Of a stretch of 64,000 nucleotides of DNA, positions 1 to 10,255 are shown one piece after another. Location of the stretch: positions 54,572 to 118,571 of the forward strand of contig NZ_FOGD01000009.1 in assembly GCF_900111115.1 (NCBI RefSeq), given 5' to 3'. Under the pieces are notes generated by a model that was not told the origin of the DNA, did not search any database, and worked only from the letters and a program-made list of their open reading frames with translations. Source of the stretch: Giesbergeria anulus. Its GTDB lineage: Bacteria > Pseudomonadota > Gammaproteobacteria > Burkholderiales > Burkholderiaceae_C. How positions within the stretch are numbered: position 1 is the stretch's first letter; every line of letters starts with the position of its first letter. Made by a program: the position numbers and the translations under genes.

Positions 1-698
1 CCGTGCAGCCAAGCCTGTGCATGCGGCAACCAATCGTCCAGCGCATTGCAAAAGCCCGCTGTGCCCGGCACCAAGCCATAGCGCGGATCGGCACTTTGCA
101 GGCTGGGGGCAAAGTGCGTAACCACCACCGTCGAGCCAGCAAAGGGCTGCTCTAGTGCTGCCTGCAACCACTGCTGGCATTGCAAGGCTTGCTCGCGCAC
201 TTGGGCCGCCAAAAAAGGCTGCCCACGCCAAGTGGTGCCCGTTTTGCGCAGATAAAAATTGGCCGCACTGAACGCTTTTTGGCGCTGGCGCAACTGCTGG
301 GTCAAAGGGGCTTGTGCATCACGCAGCGCCAGCGCATCAAAATCGCTCCACAGCGTGGTGCCAACAAAGCGCACCCCGTCCAGCACCGCTGTTTCGCGCT
401 CCAGCCAGATCAGCCCCAGCCGCTCACAGGTGCGGCGCAGGCGCTCTTGGGCGGCATCAAAGTCTTGGCCGTCGTATTCATGGTTGCCCGGCACCAACAC
501 CACCGGCGTCGGCCAGCCCGCAAACTGCGGCAGTGGAGAAAAACGCGCCAACCCAAAATCCTCATCGGCCAACAGCGAGCCGCGCTGGTACGAGCCGACA
601 TCGCCCGCCAACACCAGCACATCGGCTCCTGGTGCAGGCTCTGGCATCCAATGGGGGTGCACCTCTAGGTGCAAATCAGACAGCAATTGAATTTTCAT
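1..698 (-). CDS. Metallophosphoesterase (3' end cut by window edge)
   Basis: Calcineurin-like phosphoesterase, read from ATG at 698 leftwards and open to position 1, so about 232 residues are visible and the C-terminus is missing. The translation begins MKIQLLSDLHLE, giving the first metal-binding D-x-H motif, followed by GDVG, GNHEYD and VTHFAP, the ordered motifs of the two-metal active site. These enzymes hydrolyse phosphomono- or diesters; the natural substrate is unknown. No signal peptide is visible, so it is probably cytoplasmic. The gene lies upstream of fahA on the same strand with 142 bp between them, and nothing shows that they are co-functional. Family call firm, substrate open. 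Confidence 0.85.
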   Translation of the reverse strand, partial: MKIQLLSDLHLEVHPHWMPEPAPGADVLVLAGDVGSYQRGSLLADEDFGLARFSPLPQFAGWPTPVVLVPGNHEYDGQDFDAAQERLRRTCERLGLIWLERETAVLDGVRFVGTTLWSDFDALALRDAQAPLTQQLRQRQKAFSAANFYLRKTGTTWRGQPFLAAQVREQALQCQQWLQAALEQPFAGSTVVVTHFAPSLQSADPRYGLVPGTAGFCNALDDWLPHAQAWLH

Positions 699-840
699 GA
701 TGTGGAGCGATGGCCGGATGGTGGCGGGGCCTATCTTTTGAGCAGATGAAAAATGGCAAAGCCGCCGCTTGTGCCGCCGTCGCCAATATCTTGGCGTGGG
801 CAGCGCAGGCGGCGGCAGCGGGATTTAAGCTACCAAGCGA

Positions 841-2190
841 TTACGCAGCGTTGCGTGCAGGCAGCACCGTGCCACGGCATTCGCCAAAACCAATGCGCGC
901 TGCACCGGGCTTTTCACACCAACCGCGCAAAATGACGGTATCGCCATCTTCCAAAAAGCTGCGTTGCTCATCGGGGGCGCCGGGGCCGCTCAGGGTGATG
1001 GGTTCACGGCCCCCTTTGGTCAGCTCAATCAGGGCACCCGCCTCAGAGGCAGTGGGGCCAGAGATGGTGCCAGTACCCAGCAAATCGCCCGGTTGCAGGT
1101 TGCAGCCGCCCACGGTATGGTGGGCCAGCATTTGCGCTGCTGTCCAGTACTGGTGACGGAAGCTGGTTTGCGACACCCGCACCGGGGCCGCACCGGCGGC
1201 GCGGCGCTGGGGGGTATCAATGGACACTTCCAGTTGGATATCCAATGCACCCGCAGCGTTGTTGCTGGCATCGTCCAGATAGGGCAGGGGCTTGGGGTCA
1301 GCCTCAGGGCGTGTCCACGCTTGGCGATAGGGGGCCAGCGCCTCCATCGATACAATCCAAGGCGATACCGTGGTAGCAAAGTTCTTGGACAAGAAGGGGC
1401 CTAAGGGTTGGTATTCCCAGGCTTGGATGTCGCGGGCAGACCAATCGTTGAGCAGGCACAAGCCAAAGATATGTTGTTCAGCCTCGGCCAGTGGCACGGC
1501 ATCGCCCAGATCGTTGCCTGCGCCAATGTAAATGCCCAGTTCCAGCTCATAGTCTAGGCGTTTGCAGGGGCCAAATACTGGCTCGGTAGCACCAGCAGGC
1601 AAGGATTGGCCCAGTGGGCGGCGGAACTCTTGGCCGCTCACGCCAATGCTAGAAACGCGGCCATGGTAGCCCACCGGAATCCAGCGGAAATTGGGCAGTA
1701 CCGGATCGGTGCCGTTGTCACCGCGCAAAATTTTGCCAATATTGGCCGAGTGGTGAACCGAAGTGTAAAAATCGGTGTAATCGCCAATTTGGGCGGGCAC
1801 GTTGTATTCGACTGCCACTTGCGGGATCAGGCAGGTGCGCAGGGCATCTACGTTGGGGCCTTCGGCCCCTTCTTTCAGCAGATCAAACAAACCGTGGCGC
1901 AGCGCCTGCCAAGCATCAGGCCCCAAGGCCATCAGCACATTAAGGTTATGGTACGCACCAGCCAAGGCGGCCTCAGCAGCGCGCCCTTCTAAGCAGCCGA
2001 CCACCACCACGCGTGCCAAATCAATCACTTGGTCGCCAATCGCAATGCCCCCCCGAAACGCCTCATCTTCGCGAAAATGGCGAAAGACGGCAATAGGCAG
2101 ATTCTGGATCGGAAAATCACAGCCGGGCACATTGGCCGAAGCCAGCCAGCTGCGGGCGGCGGAATCGTGGGTATGGTTCAGTGCAATCAT
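841..2190 (-). CDS. fahA: Fumarylacetoacetase
   Basis: Predicted fumarylacetoacetate hydrolase, the last step of tyrosine/homogentisate breakdown, giving fumarate and acetoacetate. The 449-residue product (start MIALNHTHDS at 2190) has the SH3-like N-terminal domain and the FAH catalytic core, including DYTDFYTSVHHSANIG with the metal-binding Asp and catalytic His, the block GYHGRVSS, and LNDWSARDIQAWEYQPLGPF. The open frame continues 65 codons upstream, but that stretch has no family similarity, so the internal ATG was chosen. The usual partner hmgA (homogentisate dioxygenase) is not in the window. The gene is divergent from minC with a 248-bp spacer. Confidence 0.93.
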   Translation of the reverse strand: MIALNHTHDSAARSWLASANVPGCDFPIQNLPIAVFRHFREDEAFRGGIAIGDQVIDLARVVVVGCLEGRAAEAALAGAYHNLNVLMALGPDAWQALRHGLFDLLKEGAEGPNVDALRTCLIPQVAVEYNVPAQIGDYTDFYTSVHHSANIGKILRGDNGTDPVLPNFRWIPVGYHGRVSSIGVSGQEFRRPLGQSLPAGATEPVFGPCKRLDYELELGIYIGAGNDLGDAVPLAEAEQHIFGLCLLNDWSARDIQAWEYQPLGPFLSKNFATTVSPWIVSMEALAPYRQAWTRPEADPKPLPYLDDASNNAAGALDIQLEVSIDTPQRRAAGAAPVRVSQTSFRHQYWTAAQMLAHHTVGGCNLQPGDLLGTGTISGPTASEAGALIELTKGGREPITLSGPGAPDEQRSFLEDGDTVILRGWCEKPGAARIGFGECRGTVLPARNAA

Positions 2191-2438
2191 GCGGTTGGTC
2201 TTTCTGGATGAAGAAGAAGCCTTGGCCGGTGGCGGCGCAGTGCCGCAAGGCCGGGTTTGCACATTGTGGGGCAAACTATGGGTATAAAAAAAGAAATCTC
2301 CCGCCCTTTTACCGTGCAATCGCTGTGTTGCCGTTTGCAACAGACAGCGCCAGACGGGTGCATCCGGTAGGCGTGCGCGGTACACTTGCCAGCTTACGGA
2401 CGCGCGCTTTTTTCGCTCCTCTTCAACCCTTCTCGCCC

Positions 2439-3188
2439 ATGGCCATAGACACTGCGGTGCAAAACCGCTCCAGCTTTGACCTCAAGAGCGCTTTACTGCC
2501 CGTTGTGGCCGTAATGCTCAAGAGCACCGATGTCGGGGTACTGGCTGCCGAACTGGCCCAGCGCTTGGCCGCCGACCCGGATTTTTTTGACAACGACCCG
2601 GTGCTGATTGACCTGACCGGTGTGCGTGAAGACCCCGCACCTATCGATTTTGCGGCGCTCACCCGTTTACTGCACCAGCACCACACCGTGCCGGTAGCCG
2701 TACGCGGTGGTAGCGCCGTACAAATGGCCGCCGCTCGTAGCGTGGGGCTGGTAGCGGCCCCTGATGCACCGCCCACGCGCGCCCCAACCCCGCCTGAGGT
2801 GCGTGAAATCATCCATGAGGTGGTGCATGAAGTCGAGGTAATACGCCCTGCCCCTAGGGTGCCCACCGTGGTGGTAGACAAGCCCTTGCGTTCGGGCCAA
2901 CAGGTGTATGCACGCGGTGCCGATCTGGTGGTGTTGGCAATGGTCAGTTTTGGGGCCGAGGTCATTGCCGACGGCAACATCCATGTCTATGCACCGCTGC
3001 GTGGGCGAGCCATTGCCGGGGCGCGGGGCGATACCGGAGCACGCATTTTTACCACTTGCATGGACCCCCAACTGATTTCCATCGCAGGCATTTACCGCAC
3101 CACTGAGGTCGCCATCGCGGCTGATGTGGTGGGCAAACCGGCCCAAGTACGGCTTGATGGCGAAAAATTACTCATCGAACCCCTCTGA
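2439..3188 (+). CDS. minC: Septum site-determining protein MinC
   Basis: Inhibitor of FtsZ polymerisation that keeps division away from the cell poles. Its N-terminal domain acts on FtsZ and its C-terminal beta-helix dimerises and binds MinD. The product is 249 residues from MAIDTAVQNR; the frame is open further upstream but only this start fits the family. A central Pro/Ala-rich linker (about residues 105-145) leads into the MinC_C domain, with VYARGADLVVLAMVSFGAEV, the HVYAPLRGRAIAGARG block and ARIFTTCMDPQLISIAGIYR. It is first in a minC-minD-minE operon, with 72 bp to minD. Confidence 0.95.
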   Translation: MAIDTAVQNRSSFDLKSALLPVVAVMLKSTDVGVLAAELAQRLAADPDFFDNDPVLIDLTGVREDPAPIDFAALTRLLHQHHTVPVAVRGGSAVQMAAARSVGLVAAPDAPPTRAPTPPEVREIIHEVVHEVEVIRPAPRVPTVVVDKPLRSGQQVYARGADLVVLAMVSFGAEVIADGNIHVYAPLRGRAIAGARGDTGARIFTTCMDPQLISIAGIYRTTEVAIAADVVGKPAQVRLDGEKLLIEPL

Positions 3189-3260
3189 GCACCGGCAGCG
3201 CACAGCCCTACGGCTTGAGTCCAGATCAGAATCTCACATATCGCACAGGAATTGCAATCC

Positions 3261-4076
3261 ATGGCCAAAATTGTTGTCGTGACCTCGGGCAAGGGGGGTG
3301 TCGGAAAAACCACCACCAGCGCCGCATTTTCTTCTGGTCTCGCAATGCGCGGCCACAAAACCGCTGTCATAGACTTTGATGTCGGGCTGCGCAACCTTGA
3401 TCTCATCATGGGCTGTGAGCGCCGTGTGGTCTATGACCTCATTAACGTCATCCAAGGCGAGGCCAACCTCAGCCAAGCGCTCATCAAAGACAAAAACTGC
3501 GACAACCTGTTTATTCTCGCGGCCTCACAAACGCGCGACAAAGACGCCCTGACCCTCGAAGGTGTGGGCAAGGTGCTGAAAGATTTGGCCGATATGGGCT
3601 TTGCCTATGTCATTTGCGATTCTCCGGCGGGCATCGAAACCGGTGCCCTGATGGCCATGCACTTTGCCGATGAGGCATTGGTGGTCACTAATCCTGAGGT
3701 CTCTTCGGTGCGCGACTCTGACCGCATTTTGGGTATGTTGGGCAGCAAAACGCAGCGCGCCATCGATGGTGGCGAGCCAATCAAAGAGCATCTGCTCATC
3801 ACCCGCTACGACGCCAATCGGGTAGAAGACGGCCACATGCTGTCCATCACCGACATCCAAGACATCTTGCGTATTCCGCTGATTGGCGTGGTGCCCGAAT
3901 CTGAAGAGGTGCTGCAAGCGTCCAATCAGGGCCTGCCCGCCATTCACCTCAAGGGCACCGATGTGGCAGAGGCCTACCACGACGTCGTGGCACGCTTCTT
4001 AGGTGAGGACAAGGCTATGCGCTTTACCGATGCGCAAAAGCCTGGCTTCTTTAAGCGCATCTTTGGCGGGAGGTAG
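3261..4076 (+). CDS. minD: Septum site-determining ATPase MinD
   Basis: Membrane-associated ATPase of the Min oscillator; it recruits MinC to the membrane and is released by MinE. The 271-residue length matches the family. The deviant Walker A motif GKGGVGKT lies near residues 10-17, and the C-terminus [10 protein letters not shown] is the amphipathic membrane-targeting helix. ATG at 3261 was chosen because [13 protein letters not shown] is the conserved start and a purine-rich ACAGGA sits 10 bp upstream; a TTG nine bases earlier is less likely. The last codons of minD include the GGGAGG ribosome-binding site of minE. Confidence 0.97.
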   Translation: MAKIVVVTSGKGGVGKTTTSAAFSSGLAMRGHKTAVIDFDVGLRNLDLIMGCERRVVYDLINVIQGEANLSQALIKDKNCDNLFILAASQTRDKDALTLEGVGKVLKDLADMGFAYVICDSPAGIETGALMAMHFADEALVVTNPEVSSVRDSDRILGMLGSKTQRAIDGGEPIKEHLLITRYDANRVEDGHMLSITDIQDILRIPLIGVVPESEEVLQASNQGLPAIHLKGTDVAEAYHDVVARFLGEDKAMRFTDAQKPGFFKRIFGGR

Positions 4077-4083
4077 GCAGCAC

Positions 4084-4347
4084 ATGTCTTTGCTGACCTT
4101 GTTTTTGGGGGAGAAAAAAACCTCCGCCAATGTGGCGCGCGAGCGCCTGCAAATCATTTTGGCGCACGAGCGCACTGGACGCAACGCCGCCATGCCCGAC
4201 TACCTGCCCGCCTTGCAGCGCGAGTTGCTGGAGGTGATTTCCAAGTACGTCTCGATTGACTTGGATGACATCACAGTGCATCTGGAGCGCCAAGAAAACC
4301 TCGAAGTGCTCGAAGTCAAAATCGAGCTGCCTGAAATTTTGCGTTAA
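4084..4347 (+). CDS. minE: Cell division topological specificity factor MinE
   Basis: MinE stimulates MinD ATPase activity and drives pole-to-pole oscillation. The product is 87 residues: [20 protein letters not shown] contains the N-terminal membrane/MinD-binding helix, [10 protein letters not shown] is the conserved anti-MinCD segment, and the C-terminal half is the topological specificity domain. It starts 7 bp after the minD stop, and its ribosome-binding site (GGGAGG, 4068-4073) lies within minD, which implies translational coupling. It converges with recQ, with only 7 bp between stop codons. Confidence 0.96.
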   Translation: MSLLTLFLGEKKTSANVARERLQIILAHERTGRNAAMPDYLPALQRELLEVISKYVSIDLDDITVHLERQENLEVLEVKIELPEILR

Positions 4348-4354
4348 ACCGGTG

Positions 4355-6259
4355 CTAGCTGCACACCCGCAGCACTTCAGCGCCATAGGCTTGCAGCTTT
4401 TTGGCCCCCATGCCACTGATGCCTTGCAAATCGGCCAGCGTGTGCGGCTGTTGCTGCGCGATGGCCGCCAGCGTGGCATCATGAAAAATCACATAGGCGG
4501 GCAGGCCATGCTCGCGTGCCACCTCGGCACGCCACGCTTTCAGATTGATAAAACGTGCCAAGGCGGCTTGGTCTAAGCCCTCGGCTACCGGGGGCAGGCT
4601 CGCCGCCGGGCGGCGCTGGCGGCGCTCACGCGGGCCGGCAGGAGCCGCCACTGAGGCGCGCAAGCGCACAGGCTGCTCACCGCGCAATACCGCACGTGAG
4701 GCATCGGTCAGGCACAGGGTGTCAAAGCTGTGGCCGTTGTCCAGTTGCACCTTGTGCAGCCCCACGGCACCGGTGGCCAGCAGTTGGCGCAGCACAGCGC
4801 GCAATTGCAACTCACTAAATTCTGGCCCCATGCCAAAGGTGGAGAGTTTGTCGTGCCCGTGTTGCACAATTTTGTCGGTACTTTTGCCGCGCAGCACATC
4901 TAAGGTGTGCTGGGTGCCAAAGTTCAGGCCGCTGGCCTGTTGGATGCGGTAGATGGTCGATAGCAGCTTGCGTGCGCAGTCGGTGGCGTCCCAGACTTCG
5001 GGCGGGTGCAGGCAATTGTCGCAATTGCCGCAAGGCGTGGAGGCTTCATCAAAATAGGCCAATAGGCGCACGCGGCGGCAATCGGTGGCCTCGGCCAGCG
5101 CCAGCAGGGCTTCTAATTTGCCGCGCAGCGCTTGCTTGAACTCGTCGGCGGCGGGGCTTTCGTCAATCATGCGCCGCTGGTTCACCACATCGCTCAGGCC
5201 ATAGGCCATCCACGCATGGGCGGCCAGCCCGTCGCGACCGGCTCGGCCCGTTTCTTGGTAATAGCCCTCAATGTTTTTCGGCATGTCCACATGGCCGACA
5301 AAGCGCACATCGGGCTTGTCGATACCCATGCCAAAAGCAATGGTGGCCACCATGACGATGCCGTCCTCGCGCAAAAAGCGGTTTTGGTGCGCTTGGCGCA
5401 GCTCGGCAGGCAAACCGGCATGGTAGGGCAGGGCAGCAATGCCCGCGTTGGCCAGCACGGTGGCCAGTTCTTCGACCCGCTTGCGCGACTGGCAATAAAC
5501 CACCCCGGCATCGCCTGCATGTTCTTCTTTGATAAAGCGCAGCAACTGGCCCGTGACATCTTTGCCTTTTTCGGCAATGGTGTAACGGATATTGGGCCGA
5601 TCAAAACTGCTGACAAACAGGCGCGCCTCTTGCAGTTGCAGCCGCTCAATGATGTCGGCGCGGGTCAAGGCGTCGGCGGTAGCGGTCAGGGCGATGCGTG
5701 GCACGGCTGGGTAGCGCTCGTGCAACACGCTCAGGGCACGGTATTCGGGCCGGAAATCATGCCCCCACTGGCTGACGCAATGGGCCTCGTCAATAGCAAA
5801 CAGGCCCAAACCACCCTGCTGGTACAAGGCATCCAGCAAGGCCAGAAAGCGCGGCGTGTTCACGCGCTCCGGGGCAGCATAGAGCAAGGTGATAGCACCA
5901 GTGCGCAGGCGTTGCTCCACCTCTTGCGTCTGTTGCCAGTCCAGTGTGGAGTTGAGAAAGGCGGCCTCGACCCCTGCCTCGTGCAAAGCCCCCACTTGGT
6001 CGTGCATCAGAGCAATCAACGGCGACACCACAATAGCCAAGCCTTGGCCCTGCTGCTGGCGCACGATGGCCGGTATCTGATAACACAGCGATTTGCCGCC
6101 GCCCGTGGGCATGAGCACCAGTGCATCGCCACCAGCAATCACATGCTCAACGATGGCCTGTTGTGGGCCGCGAAACTGCGGGTAGCCAAAAGTGCGGTTT
6201 AAGACCGAAAGTGCAGCGGACAAGAGAGAAGCCTTTGTGGGTGTAGCGGTGGCAGACAA
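4355..6259 (-). CDS. recQ: ATP-dependent DNA helicase RecQ
   Basis: 3'-5' DNA helicase of recombination and replication-fork repair, 634 residues. Visible in order: Walker A MPTGGGKSLC (about residues 50-60), the DEAH box in AIDEAHCVSQWGHDFRPEY, helicase C-terminal motifs including TGRAGRDG, the RecQ zinc site with FDEASTPCGNCDNC, a winged-helix region, and a C-terminal HRDC domain (AWRAEVAREHGLPAYVIFHD). No ATG is available at the N-terminus. The frame opens with TTG at 6259, and another TTG lies 12 codons inside, so the exact start is uncertain. The gene is transcribed toward minE. Confidence 0.95.
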   Translation of the reverse strand: MSATATPTKASLLSAALSVLNRTFGYPQFRGPQQAIVEHVIAGGDALVLMPTGGGKSLCYQIPAIVRQQQGQGLAIVVSPLIALMHDQVGALHEAGVEAAFLNSTLDWQQTQEVEQRLRTGAITLLYAAPERVNTPRFLALLDALYQQGGLGLFAIDEAHCVSQWGHDFRPEYRALSVLHERYPAVPRIALTATADALTRADIIERLQLQEARLFVSSFDRPNIRYTIAEKGKDVTGQLLRFIKEEHAGDAGVVYCQSRKRVEELATVLANAGIAALPYHAGLPAELRQAHQNRFLREDGIVMVATIAFGMGIDKPDVRFVGHVDMPKNIEGYYQETGRAGRDGLAAHAWMAYGLSDVVNQRRMIDESPAADEFKQALRGKLEALLALAEATDCRRVRLLAYFDEASTPCGNCDNCLHPPEVWDATDCARKLLSTIYRIQQASGLNFGTQHTLDVLRGKSTDKIVQHGHDKLSTFGMGPEFSELQLRAVLRQLLATGAVGLHKVQLDNGHSFDTLCLTDASRAVLRGEQPVRLRASVAAPAGPRERRQRRPAASLPPVAEGLDQAALARFINLKAWRAEVAREHGLPAYVIFHDATLAAIAQQQPHTLADLQGISGMGAKKLQAYGAEVLRVCS

Positions 6260-6359
6260 TGGCGCTATTGTGCGCTGCGCTCGCCTTGTGCCCAGTGTGG
6301 GGCCGGTAATCAGCCGCTGCGGAAAATAGCACTTTTTTAAGCCTTTACAGGATTACCCC

Positions 6360-6593
6360 ATGCCCATCTACGAATATGCCTGCCAAGACTGCGGCCACGC
6401 CTTTGAAACGCTGGTGCGCTCAAACACCGTACCGGCCTGCCCCCGTTGCCAGTCGCAACAGTTAGAAAAGCAACTGTCGGTGTTTGCCACCACCAGCGAG
6501 GCTGCCCGGACGGTGCCATTGCCTGCCAGCCCGTGTGGCAGTTGCAGCCACCCCGGTGGGCCAAGCGCATGTGGCTTTGCTGGAATGCACTGA
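6360..6593 (+). CDS. FmdB-type zinc ribbon protein
   Basis: Small protein of 77 residues beginning MPIYEYACQDCGHAFETLV, the hallmark of the FmdB/CxxC_CXXC_SSSS regulatory family. Two Cys pairs (CQDC at residues 8-11 and CPRC about 20 residues later) should form one zinc ribbon; a second Cys cluster (CGSC, then a single Cys in ACGF) lies in the tail. The biological role of the family is poorly defined, although one member was named as a putative regulator of formamidase. It stands alone, divergent from recQ with 100 bp between them. Family assignment good, function unknown. Confidence 0.85.
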   Translation: MPIYEYACQDCGHAFETLVRSNTVPACPRCQSQQLEKQLSVFATTSEAARTVPLPASPCGSCSHPGGPSACGFAGMH

Positions 6594-6784
6594 AGCGCTT
6601 GAGTGTGGTCGGTGTGGTTTGAAGATAATTTCTATCGCTATACCATCAGTGGTAGCCAATTGCTACTTTGACGCGGATTGACCGACTGCCATACATGGGG
6701 TTGTGTATGGCTCCCCCAGCGCCCATTGGGTACATTGAAAGTTCCAATGGATGCAAGGGATCTGGTTGATCCCACCCGCTCACA

Positions 6785-8773
6785 ATGACTTCATTTTTTC
6801 TACCTGCGATCGCCTTAATGGGCCGACTTCGCTTTGGCTTCAAATTTGCACTGGCCGGTCTGGTGACCTTTGCCTTGTTGCTGTACCTTGGTTCTCTCCA
6901 AGTTTATGACCTGCACCATCGGGTGCAGCAGCTCATGGCACAGCGCACCGCCGTAGGCTTGATGGCCCATCTGGTCGAATGGAACAAGGTGCTGATTGAG
7001 AGTAGGCGCATTGCCATCACTGCAGCCCCCGGCGATGAAAGCGTGCGCCAGCGCTTTCGCCAGCAGGCCGCCGTGGTAGAGCGCAAACTGACCGAGATTG
7101 AGCAGGCCGTGGTACAGGCACAGCCGTGGTTTGACATGCAAGAGCCGACCCGTGGCCTGCGCACCGGCTGGCAAGAGCTGCAAAAAAATGTGGATGCCTT
7201 GCCACTCAATGCCGATTTTGCGCAAAAGGCATTTGCCGCCCATGCACCGGAGTATGGCCGCCTGTACGCTTTTATGCGCGATATGGGCGACCGCTCTGGG
7301 GTGTCGTTAGAGTCTGATCTGGAATTGTTTTACTTGGGCTACCCCCTGCTCAACAACACCCCCAGCACAGCAGGAATTGCAGTGCGCATTGCTGCCTATT
7401 CCACACTGAACATCGCCCGTGGGAACATCACGCCTAAAGACAAGGTGTTTTATGAGGTGACCGAGGCGCGACTGAGCGATACCTTTGGCACAGTCGAGAA
7501 CATGTTGGGCCAGTCAATGAAGGCCAGCCCAGCGCTAGAAAAGCGCCTAGGCCAAAACTTTGCCACCCTCAAAAGCAGCTCCAAGGAGTATCTGGCTTTT
7601 GTCCGCCAACACTTTACCAATGCAGACAGCATCAGCATCGATCAAACCCAAGCGGGACAGGCAGCCCAAGCCACGGTAGATGCGGCTTGGGCCTTGGTGG
7701 AACAAAACCGTTTAGCGATGGATGACCTGCTGACCCAGCACATCACGCAGGCCTCCTTCCAACGCAACCTGATGGCTGCTGCCCTCGCCCTGACGGCATT
7801 GGTCTCGGTGTATCTGTACATCGGCATGTACTTGGGCATCCACCAAGGCATGGTGCAAGCCAGCGAGTCGGTACGCGCTATTGCCACAGGCACCTTGGGC
7901 CAAGTGCCCCAAGCCCTGACCCATGATGAATTTGCCGAGCTGATGCACGACCTACACCAAGCAGATCATGCGCTCATCACCATGATTGCTGCGGTGCGCC
8001 AAAACGCCGAAGGGGTGGCTACTGCCAGTGCGCAAATTGCCCAAGGCAATATCGACCTCTCGGTTCGCACCGAAGAGCAAGCCAGCGCATTAGACAGAAC
8101 CGCTGCGTCGATGGGCTTGCTGGGCAAAGCGGTGCAAGACAACACCGACCATGCCCACCAAGCCAACAATTTAGCCAAAAACGCCTCTATCGTGGCGCAA
8201 CAAGGCGGCGATGTGGTCAACCAAGTGGTGGAGACCATGAAAGGCATCAACGAGTCTTCACGCAAGATTTCTGACATCATCGGCGTGATTGATGGCATTG
8301 CCTTTCAAACCAATATTTTGGCGCTCAATGCCGCCGTAGAAGCCGCCCGCGCTGGTGAGCAAGGCCGGGGCTTTGCCGTGGTGGCCTCAGAGGTGCGCAG
8401 TCTGGCCGGACGCAGCGCCCATGCCGCCAAAGAGATTAAGGCACTGATCAACACCAGTGTGGAACGTGTGGAGCAGGGCACAGTGTTGGTCGATCAGGCT
8501 GGGCTCACCATGAGCGAGGTGGTCGAGAGCATCGGCCATGTCACGGCACTGATGGCCGACATCAACACCGCGACCTCCGAGCAAAACACCGTAGTGGCGC
8601 AAGTCAGTGGTGCGGTGACGCAGATGGACCAAGCTACCCAGCAAAATGCCGCATTGGTTGAAGAAATGGCCGCCGCCGCCGCCAGCCTGAAGGGGCAGGC
8701 ACAGGATCTGGTGCAGGCGGTCGGGGTGTTCAAGTTGGGCCAAGGCAGCAACCCGCCGCTTCTCCGCCGCTGA
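6785..8773 (+). CDS. Methyl-accepting chemotaxis protein
   Basis: Transmembrane chemoreceptor of 662 residues. A first membrane helix lies near residues 18-38, a sensory region of about 290 residues follows outside the membrane, and a second helix occupies about 329-352. Then come a HAMP-like segment and a long cytoplasmic coiled coil. The highly conserved hairpin tip that binds CheA and CheW ([18 protein letters not shown]) is intact around residues 500-520. The periplasmic domain has no family I recognise, so the ligand is unknown. The C-terminus lacks a CheR-binding pentapeptide. No che genes are nearby. The tip is nearly identical to that of the second receptor at 56871-58577. Confidence 0.93.
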   Translation: MTSFFLPAIALMGRLRFGFKFALAGLVTFALLLYLGSLQVYDLHHRVQQLMAQRTAVGLMAHLVEWNKVLIESRRIAITAAPGDESVRQRFRQQAAVVERKLTEIEQAVVQAQPWFDMQEPTRGLRTGWQELQKNVDALPLNADFAQKAFAAHAPEYGRLYAFMRDMGDRSGVSLESDLELFYLGYPLLNNTPSTAGIAVRIAAYSTLNIARGNITPKDKVFYEVTEARLSDTFGTVENMLGQSMKASPALEKRLGQNFATLKSSSKEYLAFVRQHFTNADSISIDQTQAGQAAQATVDAAWALVEQNRLAMDDLLTQHITQASFQRNLMAAALALTALVSVYLYIGMYLGIHQGMVQASESVRAIATGTLGQVPQALTHDEFAELMHDLHQADHALITMIAAVRQNAEGVATASAQIAQGNIDLSVRTEEQASALDRTAASMGLLGKAVQDNTDHAHQANNLAKNASIVAQQGGDVVNQVVETMKGINESSRKISDIIGVIDGIAFQTNILALNAAVEAARAGEQGRGFAVVASEVRSLAGRSAHAAKEIKALINTSVERVEQGTVLVDQAGLTMSEVVESIGHVTALMADINTATSEQNTVVAQVSGAVTQMDQATQQNAALVEEMAAAAASLKGQAQDLVQAVGVFKLGQGSNPPLLRR

Positions 8774-8860
8774 GGCCGCCCGGTGGCCACACCAGCGTAG
8801 GTGCTCAGGTCTCTTTTGCCCTGTTTTTTGCTGGAATGCCCGGCAGCCATTTGCGGTTCA

Positions 8861-10219
8861 ATGGCAGCTATGACTGTTCATTTGGACTCCCCTTTGCCCC
8901 CTGCGGCGGCCTTGCCCGGTGCGGCGCAAACCCGTCAAGGCCCCCCATTGCTGCGTGAAGCACAGGCAGGGGTGGTAGCGGCCCCAGCCGCCGCCCTGCC
9001 AGCGCCCCCGCCCACAGAAGGGGCACTGGTGCATATCTCTGCGCAGGGACGCCAGAGTCTGGGGCAAGCGGCGGCTGCCTTGCAAAACCAAAATACCCTG
9101 TTGCAGGCGCTGGGCACATCCACGCAAACTGGCACGCCAGCACCAGCCATGCCAACAGCGGTAACACCCGCACCCACAGGGCCAGCAACACCATCGGTAG
9201 TGCCTGCGGCTCTGGAGACACCACCCACCACGGCCCCAGCCCCGGCGGTACCTGCCAACAGCAACCCATCGCTACCGGCCCATGCCTTGGTGCAAACCTA
9301 TGGCGGTGGCCGAGCACAGTTGCCCGCGCTGGCAGGCCATTTTGGGGCCACAACCACCAACCAAACCACCAGCACCACCGAGGCAGAAAGCGTAGCCACA
9401 CCTGCAATGCACTGGCCGTCCCAAGGGGTGGGCAAGCCTTTGTACGCCCTAGTGCAAACACTGGTGCAGCAAGCCACCGCATCGCTGGGCACGCAGCGGG
9501 TGCTGGCCGCCCAGCACTGGCCCGCCGCATTGGTGCCGGTGGTCGATCCGCAACCACCGGCCCAAGGTGAGCCGGACTTGGCCCCTTTGCAAACTTGGCT
9601 GGTACACCAAGGCATTGTGCAAACCAGAGAGGGGCCACGCGGTGTCTCTGTGACCTTGCGGGTGCCTGTGCCTTGGCTACGTGCTTGGGCACAGGCACAG
9701 GCCGCTGCCATGCCATCGCGCCCCGGTGATGGCTGGATAGGCAGCAACCCACTACCCGCTCCAGAGGCTAGCGCAGCAGCGGCACAGCGCCCACTGCAAG
9801 CCCTGTTTGCTGGCCCATCGGCCAGCCTGCAATCGGGCACGGTAGCACTGGCGCTGGAGTCGCCCGGCATGACCGGAATGCGCACCAGCGCGCTGCTGTT
9901 GTTGGAGTTCCAGCCCCTGCTGCGCTCATCGGCCAGCACCCAAGCTAACGCACTGTATGGTCACCACGCCAGCGCCTTGCACCTACGCCAAGACCCCTGG
10001 CTACAAATGGCCACGCTACAGGCCAGCGGCCATGTGCGGCATGAAGAAGAAGATATGGTGCATGCCAGCGCTGCCCTGTGTGATACCCCCGGCTGCCCTT
10101 ACCAAGGCGAAACCGCCTGTGTGCAGCCGTTTTGTATGGTCTTGCGCGCACTGGCCCCTATTGATGCCTTGGAGGCTGGCTCTCATGCGCCCGGCCCCCA
10201 TGCACCGGGCTTGCGCTAA
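8861..10219 (+). CDS. Uncharacterised Pro/Ala-rich protein with C-terminal Cys cluster
   Basis: A protein of about 452 residues that I do not recognise. The first 180 residues are dominated by Pro, Ala and Thr, as in a disordered linker. The remainder looks folded, with repeated hydrophobic stretches (VSVTLRVPVPWLRAWAQ; LLLLEFQPLLRS). The C-terminus has a compact Cys cluster, CDTPGCPYQGETACVQPFC, that could bind a metal. The overall plan of a long Ala/Pro-rich region before a folded domain resembles flagellar hook-length proteins, but no FliK motif can be defended. The start is ambiguous: GTG at 8801, ATG at 8861 and ATG at 8870 share the frame, and none has a good ribosome-binding site. It follows the chemoreceptor on the same strand. 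Confidence 0.6.
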   Translation: MAAMTVHLDSPLPPAAALPGAAQTRQGPPLLREAQAGVVAAPAAALPAPPPTEGALVHISAQGRQSLGQAAAALQNQNTLLQALGTSTQTGTPAPAMPTAVTPAPTGPATPSVVPAALETPPTTAPAPAVPANSNPSLPAHALVQTYGGGRAQLPALAGHFGATTTNQTTSTTEAESVATPAMHWPSQGVGKPLYALVQTLVQQATASLGTQRVLAAQHWPAALVPVVDPQPPAQGEPDLAPLQTWLVHQGIVQTREGPRGVSVTLRVPVPWLRAWAQAQAAAMPSRPGDGWIGSNPLPAPEASAAAAQRPLQALFAGPSASLQSGTVALALESPGMTGMRTSALLLLEFQPLLRSSASTQANALYGHHASALHLRQDPWLQMATLQASGHVRHEEEDMVHASAALCDTPGCPYQGETACVQPFCMVLRALAPIDALEAGSHAPGPHAPGLR

Positions 10220-10255
10220 AAACCTGCACTCATCTCCACCACAAGGAACAACACC

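Noticed and set aside
5132..6202. 356-codon plus-strand frame inside recQ
   Set aside because: Shadow of recQ on the opposite strand; no ribosome-binding site or family motif.
8868..9752. 294-codon minus-strand frame opposite the Pro/Ala-rich gene
   Set aside because: Composition is the complement of Pro/Ala codons; the plus frame has the folded C-terminal domain and better continuity.
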